Shown here one piece after another: positions 17,066-26,987 of a stretch of DNA of 64,000 nucleotides. A program made the translations under genes and the position numbers. Source of the DNA: Brachybacterium sp. EE-P12 (GTDB lineage Bacteria; Actinomycetota; Actinomycetes; Actinomycetales; Dermabacteraceae); NCBI RefSeq assembly GCF_003711805.1, contig NZ_QXCP01000005.1, positions 62,001 to 126,000 on the forward strand, read 5' to 3'. Numbering within the stretch: the stretch's first letter is position 1; every line of letters starts with the position of its first letter. Under the pieces are notes generated by a model. The model did no database searches and had not been told where the DNA came from. It was given only the letters and a program-made list of their open reading frames with translations.

Positions 17066-17072
17066 GGCCCCT

Positions 17073-17102
17073 CGGCGGCCCGTCGAGGTCGACGGGCCGC
17101 CG
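17073..17102. terminator. Bidirectional terminator hairpin
   Basis: A perfect 14-bp inverted repeat (17073-17086 with 17089-17102) lies between the convergent Rv2175c-like gene and the prenyl synthase gene. Confidence 0.75.
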
Positions 17103-17156
17103 GGCGGGGGCCGCCGCGCCCCGTCGTCCCGGGCGTCCTGCCCCGGGGAGCGGAGC

Positions 17157-18290
17157 TCACGCGGGCAGCGAGGTGACGTCGGTCGCCTGCGCGGCGAGCG
17201 CGGCGAGCCCCTCCCGACCGAGCGCGCCGAGCTCCTCGGCGTCCTCGAGCAGCTCCTGGCCGCGTGCGGCGCGTCGGCGCACGTCGTCGGCGACCGAGGC
17301 GACGGCACCGGTGGCGACCATCAGGGCGTGCACCGCCTGGATCGAGGTCTCGTCGGCGGCATCGTCCCCGACCACGCGGTCCAGCAGCGCTCCTCCCGCC
17401 TCGTCCGCGGCGCTCCGGGTGCGTGCGAGCAGCACCGTGCGCTTGCCCTCGAGGATGTCGCCGCCGATCGGCTTGCCGGTCTCGTCCTGGTCCCCGATGA
17501 CGCTGAGCAGGTCGTCCCGCAGCTGGAAGGCGGTCCCCACCTCGATCGCCCACCCGGACAGGGTCTCCAGCGCCGTCCCGTCGGCCCCCATCAGCGCAGC
17601 CCCCGCCCGGACCGGGCGCAGCACGGTGTAGGGCACCGTCTTCCAGCGGATCACGGACAGCGCCGCCTGCTCGGCATCCGGAGCCGAGTCGAAGCCGCCC
17701 GCCTGATGGAGGATGTCGAGGTGCTGCCCGGCCATCACCTCGGTGCGCAGCGCCTCGAACTCCGCCCGTCCGGCGGCGAGGACGGCCTGCGGGCCCGTCG
17801 TGCCGGCGGCCATCTGCTCCGCCCAGCTCAGCGCGAGGTCGCCGAGCACGATCGCGACCGCCACGCCGAAATCCTGCGCGGAGCCCGCGAGCCCTGCGGC
17901 CTCGTGATCGTGCTGCGCCTTCACGTGCTGGGCGGGACGTCCGCGGCGCACGGCGGAGTGGTCGATGACGTCGTCGTGAAGGAGCGCCGCGGCCTGCACC
18001 AGCTCGATCGCCGCCCCCATGCGCGCGAGGGCGTCGATCTCCTCCGCCGACGGCTCGCGCCCGAGCGCCGCCACCCCGCCCCAGAAGCAGAAACGCGGGC
18101 GCAGCAGCTTCCCGCCCCCGAGGAAGGCCGCGAGATCGTCCACGAGAACGGTGCTCTCCGGGGAGATCCGCGCCAGCTGTGCACGGCGTTCGGCGAGCTC
18201 CTCGGCGATGATCGCCGTGATCCGCGCGACCAGCAGCGCGTCGAGCTCGTGGAGACGGTCGGCCCGAGGCATCGTCGGGTCAGCGGTCAT
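17157..18290 (-). CDS. Polyprenyl diphosphate synthase
   Basis: This trans-prenyltransferase adds isopentenyl diphosphate to allylic primers, supplying C15-C20 or longer chains for menaquinone, carotenoids or other isoprenoids. The first aspartate-rich motif is LLHDDVIDHSAVRRGRPAQH, with the conserved GGGKLLRPRF upstream. The second is LRDDLLSVIGD, preceded by AFQ. Product length is not predictable with certainty; Rv2173 (idsA2) is the positional counterpart. The start is ATG at 18290 (377 aa) with AAGGA 8 nt upstream. Much longer in-frame extensions were rejected. Confidence 0.92.
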   Translation of the reverse strand: MTADPTMPRADRLHELDALLVARITAIIAEELAERRAQLARISPESTVLVDDLAAFLGGGKLLRPRFCFWGGVAALGREPSAEEIDALARMGAAIELVQAAALLHDDVIDHSAVRRGRPAQHVKAQHDHEAAGLAGSAQDFGVAVAIVLGDLALSWAEQMAAGTTGPQAVLAAGRAEFEALRTEVMAGQHLDILHQAGGFDSAPDAEQAALSVIRWKTVPYTVLRPVRAGAALMGADGTALETLSGWAIEVGTAFQLRDDLLSVIGDQDETGKPIGGDILEGKRTVLLARTRSAADEAGGALLDRVVGDDAADETSIQAVHALMVATGAVASVADDVRRRAARGQELLEDAEELGALGREGLAALAAQATDVTSLPA

Positions 18291-18476
18291 GGGACAGTCC
18301 TTTCGCCTGCGTGCCGCGATCCTCCCATGCCCGCCTGAAGAGCCCGCGGCCGCTTCCGTGCGCCGGCGCCCGCGATCCTGCGCGCAGCGCCCACGACCTC
18401 TCCTCCCCACAGGCCCTCCGTCCCCAGGAACGGGCCCGGGCCCCCACGGGCTCCGCTCATCGCCGAGGGTCGGGAC

Positions 18477-19715
18477 ATGACGACGAACTTCACCCCCGCC
18501 GACCCCGGCCGCCGCCTGCGAGCGGCGGACGACCCCGCCGAGATGATCGCCGAGGCGCGGCTGTCCCTCCACGAGACCCCCGTGGACTGCCTGCTGCTGG
18601 CGGGCACCGGAGGGCGGGGCAGGCCACCCGTTCTCACCCGCTCCTCCCTGCGTGAGCTGCTCGGCCCGAGAGGGCCCGGGAACCTGCGCCGACATCTCAC
18701 CCTCCTGCGGGAACGAGGAGGGGAGGCGGTGCATGCCCTGATCGTGGTCGGGGACGGCCACCAGAGCGTGCTCCCCTCCCTCGTGCACGACGTGCTCACC
18801 CGCGCCGCGGCGCAGCTGCACGACGCCGTGGCCGACCTCGCGCCCGAGGGGCCGGCGCTGCTCACGCTGCGCGGCGCCGCCGACGGCCGTTGCTGGGCGG
18901 TGGTCCCCTGCGACTGCGACTCCCCACCCGCCGCGGACCCCGGTGGTCCGCGCCCGTCCGAGGACGACGGCGCGGAGGTGAGCGTCGCCGCCCTCCGTCC
19001 CGACGGCCCGGACCTGCGCGTCCTGCCCATCGGCCCGCTGCGCGAGTTCTCGGCCACCCGCGCGGCGGCGGCCGCGGTGCTCGACGGACGCGCGATCCCA
19101 CGGCCCGCCCCGCCCGACCCGCTGCTCGGGGAGATCGGCCGGACGCTGCGCCTGCCGCCGCCGGACCTCGCCTCCGCCGCCGATCCCGGCCGGCTCCTGG
19201 CGGAGGCCGGCGCCGCCCTGGCATCACTCCGTGGCGATGCCGCCGGGGCCGCGGAGGGAGCGAGGATGACGGAATGTGAACGCATCGCCCAGCTGCTCGC
19301 CGCGCTTGCCGTGGACCGTCTCCACTGGGAGCTGCTGGCCCAGCTGGTCGAGCACGACGGGGCGCCGGCCATCGACCGTGAGACGCTCCTGCAGGAGCTC
19401 GTCCGCGATCCGACCAGGCGCCCCCATGAGGACGTCTGTGCAGGTGGGAGGCTCTACGTGCTGCTCGAGGAGATGCGCTGCGTGGCAGCGGCGGCGCTGG
19501 ACGGCGCCGAGCCCGGCGCCCGCGGCACCGCCCGCCCCGCCTGGCGGGCGCTGACGGCGCTGCTCGTGCTCCTGGGCTGGTGGAACCACCGCTTCGCGAG
19601 CGCGGGGAGTCTCGTGGACGAGCTGCGGGAGCGGGAACCGGACTCGACTCTGGCACCCTTGCTCACGAGGATGACTGACACCCCCGTGTTCCCCGCCTGG
19701 TGGCCCAGCAGCTGA
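18477..19715 (+). CDS. DUF4192-like protein of unknown function
   Basis: This 412-aa cytoplasmic protein has no membrane segment. The layout suggests the actinobacterial DUF4192 family: an N-terminal region with VDCLLLAGTGGRG and HALIVVGDGHQSV strands, and a C-terminal WRALTALLVLLGWWNHRFASA helix. That C-terminal block resembles the family's terminal helical block. The assignment is from memory of the pattern and moderate. GAGGG precedes the ATG. It diverges from the prenyl synthase gene and is followed after 58 bp by metX. No catalytic motif is evident. Confidence 0.6.
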   Translation: MTTNFTPADPGRRLRAADDPAEMIAEARLSLHETPVDCLLLAGTGGRGRPPVLTRSSLRELLGPRGPGNLRRHLTLLRERGGEAVHALIVVGDGHQSVLPSLVHDVLTRAAAQLHDAVADLAPEGPALLTLRGAADGRCWAVVPCDCDSPPAADPGGPRPSEDDGAEVSVAALRPDGPDLRVLPIGPLREFSATRAAAAAVLDGRAIPRPAPPDPLLGEIGRTLRLPPPDLASAADPGRLLAEAGAALASLRGDAAGAAEGARMTECERIAQLLAALAVDRLHWELLAQLVEHDGAPAIDRETLLQELVRDPTRRPHEDVCAGGRLYVLLEEMRCVAAAALDGAEPGARGTARPAWRALTALLVLLGWWNHRFASAGSLVDELREREPDSTLAPLLTRMTDTPVFPAWWPSS

Positions 19716-19773
19716 GGGACCGAGCGCGGGAGCGCCCGCGGCGAGGCCCGCCGGGCAGGAAGGAGCGCTGCCG

Positions 19774-20943
19774 ATGACCCTCCTCGGAGAGCACCGCGAT
19801 CCCGCGCCGCAGCCGGCCGCCGAGACCACCGCGCTGCTCGGTGCCTGGCGTCCCGAGCGCGGCGCAGGCGAGCGACGGTTCGTCGGGCTCGGCGCGCTGG
19901 AGCTCGAGAGCGGGGACCTGCTCGAGGACGTCACGATCGCGTACGAGACCTGGGGCACGCTCGACCCTGCCGGCGGCAATGCCGTGCTCGTCCTGCACGC
20001 GCTGACCGGGGACTCCCATGTGCGCGGCGGCACGAGCCCCGCCCATCCCACCGCCGGCTGGTGGGAGGAGATCGTCGGCCCCGGCAGGCCGATCGACACC
20101 GACCGCTACTTCGTGATCGCCCCGAACGTCCTCGGCGGCTGCCAGGGCAGCACCGGCCCCAGCAGCATCGCCCCCGACGGCCGTCCCTACGGATCCCGCT
20201 TCCCGCAGGTCACGATTCGCGACCAGGTCGAGGCCGAGCACCGCCTCGCCGCCCAGCTGGGGCTGCACCGCTGGGCCCTTGTGATCGGGGGCTCGATGGG
20301 CGGGATGCGCGCGATCGAATGGGGCGTGAGCCACCCCGAGCAGGTCGAGCGCCTGGCGGTCATCGCCTCCTCGGCACGGGCGAGCGCGGACCAGATCGCC
20401 TGGAACAGCGCCCAGATCGCCGCGATCCGGGTGGACCCGGGGTTCCACGGCGGGGACTACTACGACCTGCCCCCGGCGCAGGGTCCGCATGTCGGGCTCG
20501 GCATCGCGCGCCGGATCGCCCACACCACCTATCGCACGGCCGACGAGCTCGAGACCCGCTTCGGCAACCGCTCCCAGGGACCGGAGAACCCTCTCGACGG
20601 CAGCGGCCGCCACCAGGTGACCAGCTACCTCGACCACCACGCCGTGAAGCTCTCGCGCCGCTTCGACGCGAACTCCTATCTCACCCTCGCCCAGTCGATG
20701 AGCACCCACGACGTGGGGCGCGGGCGCGATGGCACCGCGGCGGCGCTCGGCCGGGTCAGCGCACGGACCCTCGTCGTCGCCATCGACTCCGACCGGCTCT
20801 TCCCCCCGGAGCTCGTGCGGGAGATCGCCGATCACGTCCCGGACTCCCGCTGGCACGTGGCGAGCTCGCCGATCGGCCACGACGCCTTCCTGCTCGCGCA
20901 TCCGGGGCTGGAGAAGTGGATCGCCGACCTCCTGGACGACTAA
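19774..20943 (+). CDS. metX: Homoserine O-acetyltransferase
   Basis: The enzyme acetylates L-homoserine with acetyl-CoA, opening methionine synthesis by sulfhydrylation. It is an alpha/beta hydrolase of 389 aa. The LHALTGDSHV oxyanion region, nucleophile Ser174 in GGSMGGMRA, Asp in VVAIDSDRLFPP (about 337) and His in SPIGHDAFLLAHP (about 365) form the triad. A succinyl-CoA preference cannot be excluded. AAGGAG precedes the ATG. The usual partner metY is not in the window. Confidence 0.95.
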   Translation: MTLLGEHRDPAPQPAAETTALLGAWRPERGAGERRFVGLGALELESGDLLEDVTIAYETWGTLDPAGGNAVLVLHALTGDSHVRGGTSPAHPTAGWWEEIVGPGRPIDTDRYFVIAPNVLGGCQGSTGPSSIAPDGRPYGSRFPQVTIRDQVEAEHRLAAQLGLHRWALVIGGSMGGMRAIEWGVSHPEQVERLAVIASSARASADQIAWNSAQIAAIRVDPGFHGGDYYDLPPAQGPHVGLGIARRIAHTTYRTADELETRFGNRSQGPENPLDGSGRHQVTSYLDHHAVKLSRRFDANSYLTLAQSMSTHDVGRGRDGTAAALGRVSARTLVVAIDSDRLFPPELVREIADHVPDSRWHVASSPIGHDAFLLAHPGLEKWIADLLDD

Positions 20944-20986
20944 GCTGGACACGGCGCAGCGCCGCTGTGCAGGGAGGAGACGTCGC

Positions 20987-21385
20987 ATGACCATCGTCGT
21001 GGGGTATGCCCCGTCCACGCAGGGGAGGGCTGCGCTGCGCGCCGGCCTCCGCTACGCCGCGCGCACGGGAGCCCCGTTGCTCGTCGCCGCCCACCAGCAC
21101 GTCGCCCCGGGCGCGGGAGCCACGGCGGCGACCGAGGAGGAGATCCGCGCCGAGCTCGAGGAGCAGGGCGCCGCCGACTCGGAGGTGACGATCCGCCGCG
21201 GCCCCGATCGCGAGATCGGCGAGTTCCTGCTCTCGACGATCGAGGAGGTCGACGCCGAGCTCGTCGTCATCGGTCTGCGACGGAAGTCCCCGATCGGCAA
21301 GCTCAACCTCGGTGCCTCCGCCCGCCGGGTCGTGCTCGGCGCTCCCTGCCCCGTCCTCGCCGTGAAGGACGAGGACCCCGCCTGA
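20987..21385 (+). CDS. Universal stress protein (UspA family)
   Basis: This single-domain Usp is 132 aa, probably a cytoplasmic dimer. It starts MTIVVGYAPSTQGRAALRAG and ends with IGLRRKSPIGKLNLGASARR and APCPVLAVK. The spacing of glycines in the last block matches the ATP-binding G-x2-G-x9-G(S/T) pattern. A strong AGGGAGGAG ribosome-binding site precedes the ATG, 43 bp after metX, so co-transcription is likely. Its role is unknown beyond the family's general stress association. Confidence 0.9.
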   Translation: MTIVVGYAPSTQGRAALRAGLRYAARTGAPLLVAAHQHVAPGAGATAATEEEIRAELEEQGAADSEVTIRRGPDREIGEFLLSTIEEVDAELVVIGLRRKSPIGKLNLGASARRVVLGAPCPVLAVKDEDPA

Positions 21386-21448
21386 GGCATTCGCCTCCCG
21401 CGCCGCCCGTGCTCCGCGGCGGACGTCACGCGCCCGTTGCGGCGGGGT

Positions 21449-21479
21449 GGGAATACCTGCCCGCGCAGGGCGTTACACT
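21449..21479 (+). promoter_or_regulatory. Two overlapping promoter signals of the principal sigma gene (SigH/SigR-like and vegetative)
   Basis: GGGAATA (21449-21455) is followed after 16 nt by GTT (21472-21474), which fits the mycobacterial SigH / streptomycete SigR consensus GGAAYA-N16/17-GTT. Overlapping it, TACACT (21474-21479) could be a vegetative -10 box. Both would give a leader of roughly 150 nt before the GTG at 21635. S. coelicolor hrdB is known to have a SigR-dependent promoter, so this arrangement is biologically plausible. Confidence 0.5.
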
Positions 21480-21634
21480 GTTCAGGCTTGACGGCACCGT
21501 GCCTTCGTGCGCCCCTTCCGCGGTATCGACCGGGAATGCGACACGCGGCGCGCCCCGTGAGCCGCGCCGAGAAGACCGATCGCCCGAGTGCGGCGGACCG
21601 CCCGCACCGGGCCGCCGCCGGAAGAAGGAACTCT

Positions 21635-22936
21635 GTGACCTCCTCCAAGACTGCTGAGACCGCCGCCGCGGCGAAGGACAGCACCAGCGCTGCGGCCTCG
21701 ACGACCGACGAGGCCGTCGGGGTCGGCGCCCCCGTGACCGACGAGGGCGGGGCCGCGCAGACCACCAAGACGGCCGCGAAGAAGGCCGCCGCCAAGAAGG
21801 CGTCCACGCCGAGCCGGAGCTCCTCCGCCCGTCGGAGCGCCGCGAAGGACGCCCCCGCCCAGGCGCCCGAGACCGACGCCGAGGACACCGCCGAGGAGAC
21901 CGAGGCGCCCAAGGCTTCTCCCGGCGACCGCAAGGTCGAGGAGTCCGGCGGCTTCGTGTACAACGCCGCGGAGGACGACGCCCCCGCCCAGCAGGTCGTC
22001 ACCGCCGGCGCGACCGCCGACCCGGTCAAGGACTACCTCAAGCAGATCGGCAAGGTCGCGCTGCTCAACGCCGCCCAGGAGGTCGAGCTCGCCGAGCGGA
22101 TCGAGGCGGGGCTCTACGCCGAGCAGAAGCTCAAGGGCGACGAGGGCTTCCGCGACAAGAACGGGCGCCTGACCAAGGCCGGCCGCGAGCTGACCATGAT
22201 CGCCGACGACGGCCGCGCCGCGAAGGATCACCTGCTCGAGGCGAACCTCCGTCTCGTGGTCTCCCTCGCCAAGCGCTACACCGGGCGCGGCATGCTCTTC
22301 CTGGACCTCATCCAGGAGGGCAACCTGGGCCTGATCCGCGCGGTCGAGAAGTTCGACTACGCCAAGGGCTACAAGTTCTCCACCTACGCGACCTGGTGGA
22401 TCCGTCAGGCGATCACCCGCGCCATGGCGGACCAGGCCCGCACCATCCGCATCCCCGTCCACATGGTCGAGGTCATCAACAAGCTCGCGCGCGTGCAGCG
22501 CCAGATGCTGCAGGACCTCGGCCGCGAGCCCACCCCGGAGGAGCTCGCCAAGGAGCTCGACATGACCCCCGAGAAGGTCGTCGAGGTCCAGAAGTACGGC
22601 CGCGAGCCGATCTCCCTGCACACCCCGCTGGGCGAGGACGGCGACAGCGAGTTCGGCGACCTCATCGAGGACTCCGAGGCTGTCGTCCCGGCGGACGCGG
22701 TGAGCTTCACGCTCCTGCAGGAGCAGCTCCACTCCGTGCTGGACACGCTCTCCGAGCGTGAGGCGGGTGTCGTCTCGATGCGCTTCGGTCTCGAGGACGG
22801 CCAGCCCAAGACCCTCGACGAGATCGGCAAGGTCTACGGCGTCACCCGCGAGCGGATCCGCCAGATCGAGTCCAAGACGATGAGCAAGCTGCGTCATCCC
22901 TCGCGCTCGCAGGTGCTGCGCGACTACCTCGACTGA
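21635..22936 (+). CDS. sigA: Principal RNA polymerase sigma factor
   Basis: This is the housekeeping sigma-70 factor directing most transcription. A lysine/alanine-rich N-terminal third (with repeated KKAAAKKA) takes the place of a typical region 1.1. Region 1.2 follows ([17 protein letters not shown]). Region 2 contains [20 protein letters not shown] and [20 protein letters not shown]. Region 4.2 reads [20 protein letters not shown]. The GTG at 21635 (433 aa) has AAGGAA 5-6 nt upstream; a longer ORF starting at 21437 would include the promoter and was rejected. The position near parE and dut matches actinobacterial sigA/hrdB loci. Confidence 0.96.
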   Translation: MTSSKTAETAAAAKDSTSAAASTTDEAVGVGAPVTDEGGAAQTTKTAAKKAAAKKASTPSRSSSARRSAAKDAPAQAPETDAEDTAEETEAPKASPGDRKVEESGGFVYNAAEDDAPAQQVVTAGATADPVKDYLKQIGKVALLNAAQEVELAERIEAGLYAEQKLKGDEGFRDKNGRLTKAGRELTMIADDGRAAKDHLLEANLRLVVSLAKRYTGRGMLFLDLIQEGNLGLIRAVEKFDYAKGYKFSTYATWWIRQAITRAMADQARTIRIPVHMVEVINKLARVQRQMLQDLGREPTPEELAKELDMTPEKVVEVQKYGREPISLHTPLGEDGDSEFGDLIEDSEAVVPADAVSFTLLQEQLHSVLDTLSEREAGVVSMRFGLEDGQPKTLDEIGKVYGVTRERIRQIESKTMSKLRHPSRSQVLRDYLD

Positions 22937-22955
22937 GACGCCGCCGCAGCGCACC

Positions 22956-22994
22956 GGCCGGGCCCGGGATCCCCAGCGGATCCCGGGCCCGGCC
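22956..22994 (+). terminator. Intrinsic terminator of sigA
   Basis: A perfect 17-bp stem (22956-22972 with 22978-22994) has a 5-nt loop and starts 20 bp after the sigA stop, before the acetyltransferase gene. Confidence 0.85.
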
Positions 22995-23038
22995 TCGTCA
23001 TCGCAGAGCAGGCCCGTCACAGCAGAGCAGGAGAGAAC

Positions 23039-23554
23039 GTGCCGAGCATCCACCGCGTCCGGGTCGAGGACTGGCGCTCGCATCGCGATCTGCGCCTGGC
23101 CATGCTCGCCGCCGACCCGGGCGCCTTCTGGGCCGATCCCGCGGAGGCGCAGCGGCGCACGGCCGCGCAGTGGCGCGAGGAGATCGCCGGGCCGCGCCAG
23201 CATCTCCAGGCGCGCGAGAGCGAGGAGGTGCTCGGCGGGATCGCGCTGCTCCCGCAGGGCTACACGCCCGCCCACCACATCCCGGAGGACCGCGCCCACA
23301 TCGTCTCCCTCTGGGTGCGGCCCGAAGCGCGCGGACGGGGAGTCTCCGCCGCGCTGCTGCGTCACCTGGCGCATCTCGCGCTCGAGATCGGCCGTCCCGA
23401 CCTCCGCCTCGACGTCGACGAGTCCAATGCGCCGGCAACGGCTCTCTACGAGCGAGTCGGCTTCCGCCCGACCGGAGCCCGGGATCCCCGCGAGGGACGG
23501 AGCACGGCATGGATCGAGTACGCGATCGACGCCGAGCAGCTCACGCGGATCTGA
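23039..23554 (+). CDS. GNAT-family N-acetyltransferase
   Basis: This is a 171-aa single-domain acetyl-CoA-dependent acetyltransferase. The core strand/loop VSLWVRPEARGRGVSAALLR holds the acetyl-CoA pyrophosphate-binding R-x-x-G-x-G/A motif. The C-terminal half has the typical DESNAPATALYERVGFRPTG. The start is GTG with AGGAG 6-7 nt upstream. It stands between two strong terminators and is thus its own unit. Substrate unknown. Confidence 0.9.
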   Translation: MPSIHRVRVEDWRSHRDLRLAMLAADPGAFWADPAEAQRRTAAQWREEIAGPRQHLQARESEEVLGGIALLPQGYTPAHHIPEDRAHIVSLWVRPEARGRGVSAALLRHLAHLALEIGRPDLRLDVDESNAPATALYERVGFRPTGARDPREGRSTAWIEYAIDAEQLTRI

Positions 23555-23568
23555 CCATGCGCCGGAAT

Positions 23569-23609
23569 GCATGAAGGGTGCCCGCCGGGACGGCGGGCAC
23601 CCTTCGTGC
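23569..23609 (+). terminator. Intrinsic terminator of the GNAT gene
   Basis: An 18-bp stem with one G-U pair (core 23573-23586 with 23592-23605) closes on a 5-nt loop, 15 bp after the stop codon. It may also serve the convergent DUF7455 gene. Confidence 0.85.
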
Positions 23610-23715
23610 AGAGGCAGGCGGGGAAGCGTGGGCGCGCCCCGACCGGGCCCGGCCGAGGATCAGTCCTGCGTGTTCTCGACTGATCTCCTGCCGCTCGTGC
23701 CTCGCAGCACGTCGA

Positions 23716-23934
23716 TCAGTCCTCGACAGGCTCGGGCTTGAGATGGAGACGCTCGGTCTCGTCGATGACCTCGGCGGCGATCCCCTTCAGGGCGTCGCCG
23801 TGGGCGCGGGCGTGGTGGGCGCAGAACATGAGCTCGCCGCCGGCCTCCAGGAGCACCTTGACGTACGCCTGGGCGCCGCAGCGGTCGCAGCGATCGTGGG
23901 CCGTGAGCCGGGGGGCTTCGAGAGTGAGGTTCAT
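23716..23934 (-). CDS. DUF7455 small cysteine/histidine protein
   Basis: This 72-aa protein reads as a miniature metal-binding domain: RCDRCGAQAYVKVLLEAG, then LMFCAHHARAH, giving a C-x2-C ... C-x2-H arrangement that may bind zinc. The family is found beside parE and the principal sigma gene in many actinobacteria; its function is not known. The start ATG at 23934 has AAGGAG 6 nt upstream. A much longer in-frame ORF reaching into parE is an antisense shadow. Confidence 0.85.
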   Translation of the reverse strand: MNLTLEAPRLTAHDRCDRCGAQAYVKVLLEAGGELMFCAHHARAHGDALKGIAAEVIDETERLHLKPEPVED

Positions 23935-24074
23935 GTGCTCCTTTGTAGCATCGCCCCGGGCGCGGGAGTGAGGGTCCGCAGCCCCGGTTCGCCAGGGGCG
24001 CAACAGGCTGTGAGCCGGACCGCGCCGCCGCGCTCCAGGGCCGGGGGATCCGCTGTCCGCAGCGCCGCTCGTCG

Positions 24075-24080
24075 TAGGAT
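24075..24080 (+). promoter_or_regulatory. Candidate -10 box, leaderless start of parE
   Basis: TAGGAT ends 7 nt before the GTG at 24088. GGAG is also present in between but too close to serve as a usual ribosome-binding site. Confidence 0.5.
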
Positions 24081-24087
24081 CCGGAGC

Positions 24088-26205
24088 GTGTCCACCACCA
24101 CCGCCGCGAAGAAGTCCGCCTACGACGCCCGCAACCTCCAGGTCCTCGAGGGCCTCGAGGCCGTGCGCAAGCGCCCCGGCATGTACATCGGCTCGACCGA
24201 CTCCCGGGGCCTCATGCACTGCCTGTGGGAGATCCTCGACAATGCCGTCGACGAGGCCCTCGGCGGCCACGGCGAGGCGATCTCGGTGATCCTCCACCCC
24301 GACCACTCCGTCGAGGTGCGCGACACCGGGCGCGGCGTCCCGGTCGACGTCGAGCCCCGCACCGGGCTCACCGGCGTCGAGGTCGTCTACACGAAGCTGC
24401 ATGCGGGCGGGAAGTTCGGCGGCGGCTCCTACGCCGCCTCCGGCGGTCTGCACGGCGTGGGCGCGAGCGTGGTCAACGCGCTCTCCGTCCGCCTCGACAT
24501 CGAGGTGGACCGCGGCGGGAAGACCTATGCGATGAGCTTCCAGCGCGGCGTCCCCGGCGTCTTCGCCGACGACGGCGAGCCTTCCCCCGAGGCGACCTTC
24601 ACCCCCGCCGACGGTCCGGCCGAGCTGCGCGTGGTGGGCAAGGCCAAGCGCGGGGTCACCGGGACCCGGGTCCGCTACTGGGCCGATCCGCAGATCTTCG
24701 TCAAGGGCTCGCACTTCTCCCTCGACGACCTCACCCGCCGCTCGCGCCAGACCGCCTTCCTCGTCCCGGGGCTGCAGCTGTCGGTCACCGACCACCGCCC
24801 CGAGGCGAACCCCGACCAGCCTGCGACCCGCACCTTCAAGTACGACGGCGGGATCAGCGAGTTCGTCGAGTACCTCGCCCAGGACCAGAAGATCACCGAC
24901 GTCATCCGCCTCCAGGGCACCGGTGCGTACACCGAGACGATCCCGGTGCTCGACAAGAACGGGCACATGGTCTCCACCGACGTCGAGCGCAGCTGCGAGG
25001 TCGACATCGCCCTGCGCTGGGGCTCGGACTTCGACTCGACGCTGCGCTCCTTCGTGAACATCGTCGCGACCCCCAAGGGCGGCACCCACGTCACCGGCTT
25101 CGAGCAGGCGCTCGTGAAGACCATGCGCAAGCAGGTCGAGAACCAGGCCCGGCGCGTGAAGTTCAACGCGAAGAACGAGAAGATCGAGAAGGACGACACC
25201 CTCGCCGGGCTCACCGCAGTGGTCAGCGTGCGCATCGACGAGCCGCAGTTCGAGGGCCAGACCAAGGAGGTGCTCGGCACCCCGGCGATCCGCCAGATCG
25301 TCGCGAAGGTCGTCGAGGAGCGCCTGACCGAGTTCCTCACCTCCACGAAGAAGGGCGAGAAGGAGCAGGCGGCGCTGGTCGTCGACAAGGTCGTCTCCGA
25401 GATGCGGGCACGGATCGCGGCGCGCATGCACAAGGAGGTCTCGCGGCGCAAGAACGCGCTGGAGTCCTCCACCATGCCCACCAAGCTCGCGGACTGCCGC
25501 ACCCACGACGTCGACCGCTCCGAGCTGTTCATCGTCGAGGGAGACAGCGCGCTGGGCACCGCGAAGAACGCCCGCTCCTCCGAGTTCCAGGCGCTGCTGC
25601 CGATCCGCGGCAAGATCCTGAACACGCAGAAGGCGTCCATCACGGACATGCTGAAGAACGCCGAGTGCGCGAACATCATCCAGGTGATCGGCGCGGGCTC
25701 CGGCCGCACCTTCGACCTCGAGGCCTCCCGCTACGGCAAGATCATCATGATGACCGACGCCGACGTCGACGGCGCCCACATCCGCACGCTGCTGCTGACC
25801 CTGTTCCACCGCTACATGCGCCCCTTGGTCGAGGAGGGCCGCGTCTACGCGGCGGTCCCGCCCCTGCACCGCGTCGAGATCATCCACGGCGGCAAGAAGC
25901 GCAACGAGCTCGTCTACACCTACTCCGAGGCCGAGCTGCACAAGCTGCTGAAGAACCTCGAACGGCGCGGCAAGAGGTACAAGGAGCCGATCCAGCGCTA
26001 CAAGGGGCTGGGGGAGATGGACGCCGACCAGCTCGCCGATACGACCATGGACCCGCGCCACCGCACCCTGCGGCGCGTCCGCATCGAGGACGCCGAGGCG
26101 GCCAGCGCCGTCTTCGAGCTGCTGATGGGCTCCGAGGTCGCGCCGCGCAAGCAGTTCATCATCGAGGGAGCCGAGGAGCTCGACCTGGAGAGGATCGACG
26201 CATGA
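24088..26205 (+). CDS. parE: DNA topoisomerase IV subunit B (type IIA ATPase subunit)
   Basis: This is the ATPase subunit of a type IIA topoisomerase that decatenates or relaxes DNA. The GHKL domain has [24 protein letters not shown] and [15 protein letters not shown]. The TOPRIM domain has [20 protein letters not shown] and the metal-binding [15 protein letters not shown]. It is 705 aa. I call it ParE rather than GyrB because parC lies 4.6 kb away and no dnaN/recF neighbours are present. The distinction is by context only. The GTG start follows a TAGGAT leaderless box. Confidence 0.92.
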   Translation: MSTTTAAKKSAYDARNLQVLEGLEAVRKRPGMYIGSTDSRGLMHCLWEILDNAVDEALGGHGEAISVILHPDHSVEVRDTGRGVPVDVEPRTGLTGVEVVYTKLHAGGKFGGGSYAASGGLHGVGASVVNALSVRLDIEVDRGGKTYAMSFQRGVPGVFADDGEPSPEATFTPADGPAELRVVGKAKRGVTGTRVRYWADPQIFVKGSHFSLDDLTRRSRQTAFLVPGLQLSVTDHRPEANPDQPATRTFKYDGGISEFVEYLAQDQKITDVIRLQGTGAYTETIPVLDKNGHMVSTDVERSCEVDIALRWGSDFDSTLRSFVNIVATPKGGTHVTGFEQALVKTMRKQVENQARRVKFNAKNEKIEKDDTLAGLTAVVSVRIDEPQFEGQTKEVLGTPAIRQIVAKVVEERLTEFLTSTKKGEKEQAALVVDKVVSEMRARIAARMHKEVSRRKNALESSTMPTKLADCRTHDVDRSELFIVEGDSALGTAKNARSSEFQALLPIRGKILNTQKASITDMLKNAECANIIQVIGAGSGRTFDLEASRYGKIIMMTDADVDGAHIRTLLLTLFHRYMRPLVEEGRVYAAVPPLHRVEIIHGGKKRNELVYTYSEAELHKLLKNLERRGKRYKEPIQRYKGLGEMDADQLADTTMDPRHRTLRRVRIEDAEAASAVFELLMGSEVAPRKQFIIEGAEELDLERIDA

Positions 26206-26987
26206 GTGTCGCCGTCCGTGTGATCCCGTGCCTGGACGTCGACGCGGGCCGCGTCGTCAAGGGCGTGAACTTCAAGGACCTCCGCGATGCGGGGGACCCG
26301 GTCGAGCTCGCGGCCCGCTACGGCGCCGAGGGCGCCGACGAGCTGACCTTCCTCGACGTCACCGCCTCCTCCGGCGGGCGCGAGACGATGATCGATGTGG
26401 TGCGCCGCACCGCCGAGCAGGTCTTCATCCCGCTGACCGTCGGTGGCGGGGTCCGCACCGCGGAGGACGTCGACCAGCTGCTGCGCGCCGGCGCGGACAA
26501 GTGCGGGGTCAACACCGCCGCCATCGCGCGTCCCGAGGTGATCTCCGAGATCTCCCGTCGCTTCGGCGACCAGGTGCTGGTGCTGTCGATCGACGCGCGC
26601 CGCGTCACCGACGAGACCCCCGAGGGCACCGCAAGGGCCGGCTCCGGCTTCGAGGTCACCACGCACGGGGGCCGCCGCGGCACCGGCATCGACGCGATCG
26701 CCTGGATCCGCGAGGTGACCGAGCGCGGAGCGGGGGAGATCCTGCTGAACTCGATGGACGCCGACGGGACGAAGGACGGATTCGACCTCGAGCTGATCAG
26801 CCTCGCCCGCGAGGCGACGAGCCTGCCGCTGATCGCCTCCGGCGGAGCGGGCCGCCCCGAGCACTTCGCGCCGGCCGTCCACGCAGGCGCCGACGCGGTC
26901 CTCGCCGCGAGCGTGTTCCACTTCCAGGAGATGACGATCTCCGAAGCGAAGGCGGCGATGGCGGCCGACGGCATCACCGTGCGGTGA
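26202..26987 (+). CDS. hisF: Imidazole glycerol phosphate synthase, cyclase subunit
   Basis: With HisH it converts PRFAR to imidazole glycerol phosphate and AICAR in histidine synthesis. It is a (beta/alpha)8 barrel of 261 aa. Catalytic Asp12 is in [15 protein letters not shown] and the second Asp (about 132) in VLSIDARRV. The phosphate loops TVGGGVRT and [11 protein letters not shown] are intact. Its ATG overlaps the parE stop as ATGA, and it is not accompanied by other his genes in this window. That placement is unusual. It overlaps the next gene by 4 bp as well. Confidence 0.96.
   Translation: MSVAVRVIPCLDVDAGRVVKGVNFKDLRDAGDPVELAARYGAEGADELTFLDVTASSGGRETMIDVVRRTAEQVFIPLTVGGGVRTAEDVDQLLRAGADKCGVNTAAIARPEVISEISRRFGDQVLVLSIDARRVTDETPEGTARAGSGFEVTTHGGRRGTGIDAIAWIREVTERGAGEILLNSMDADGTKDGFDLELISLAREATSLPLIASGGAGRPEHFAPAVHAGADAVLAASVFHFQEMTISEAKAAMAADGITVR

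Noticed and set aside
21437-21634. N-terminal extension of the sigma factor to 499 aa
   Set aside because: It would place translation inside the promoter region; the GTG at 21635 has AAGGAA at proper distance and the extension shows no sigma-like sequence.
23716-26061. 781-codon open frame on the minus strand across parE
   Set aside because: Antisense shadow caused by high GC3 of parE. Only its last 73 codons, the DUF7455 gene with its own ribosome-binding site, are real.
24088-26205. Annotation as GyrB
   Set aside because: Sequence alone does not exclude it, but the parC partner nearby and the lack of dnaN/recF/gyrA neighbours favour topoisomerase IV.
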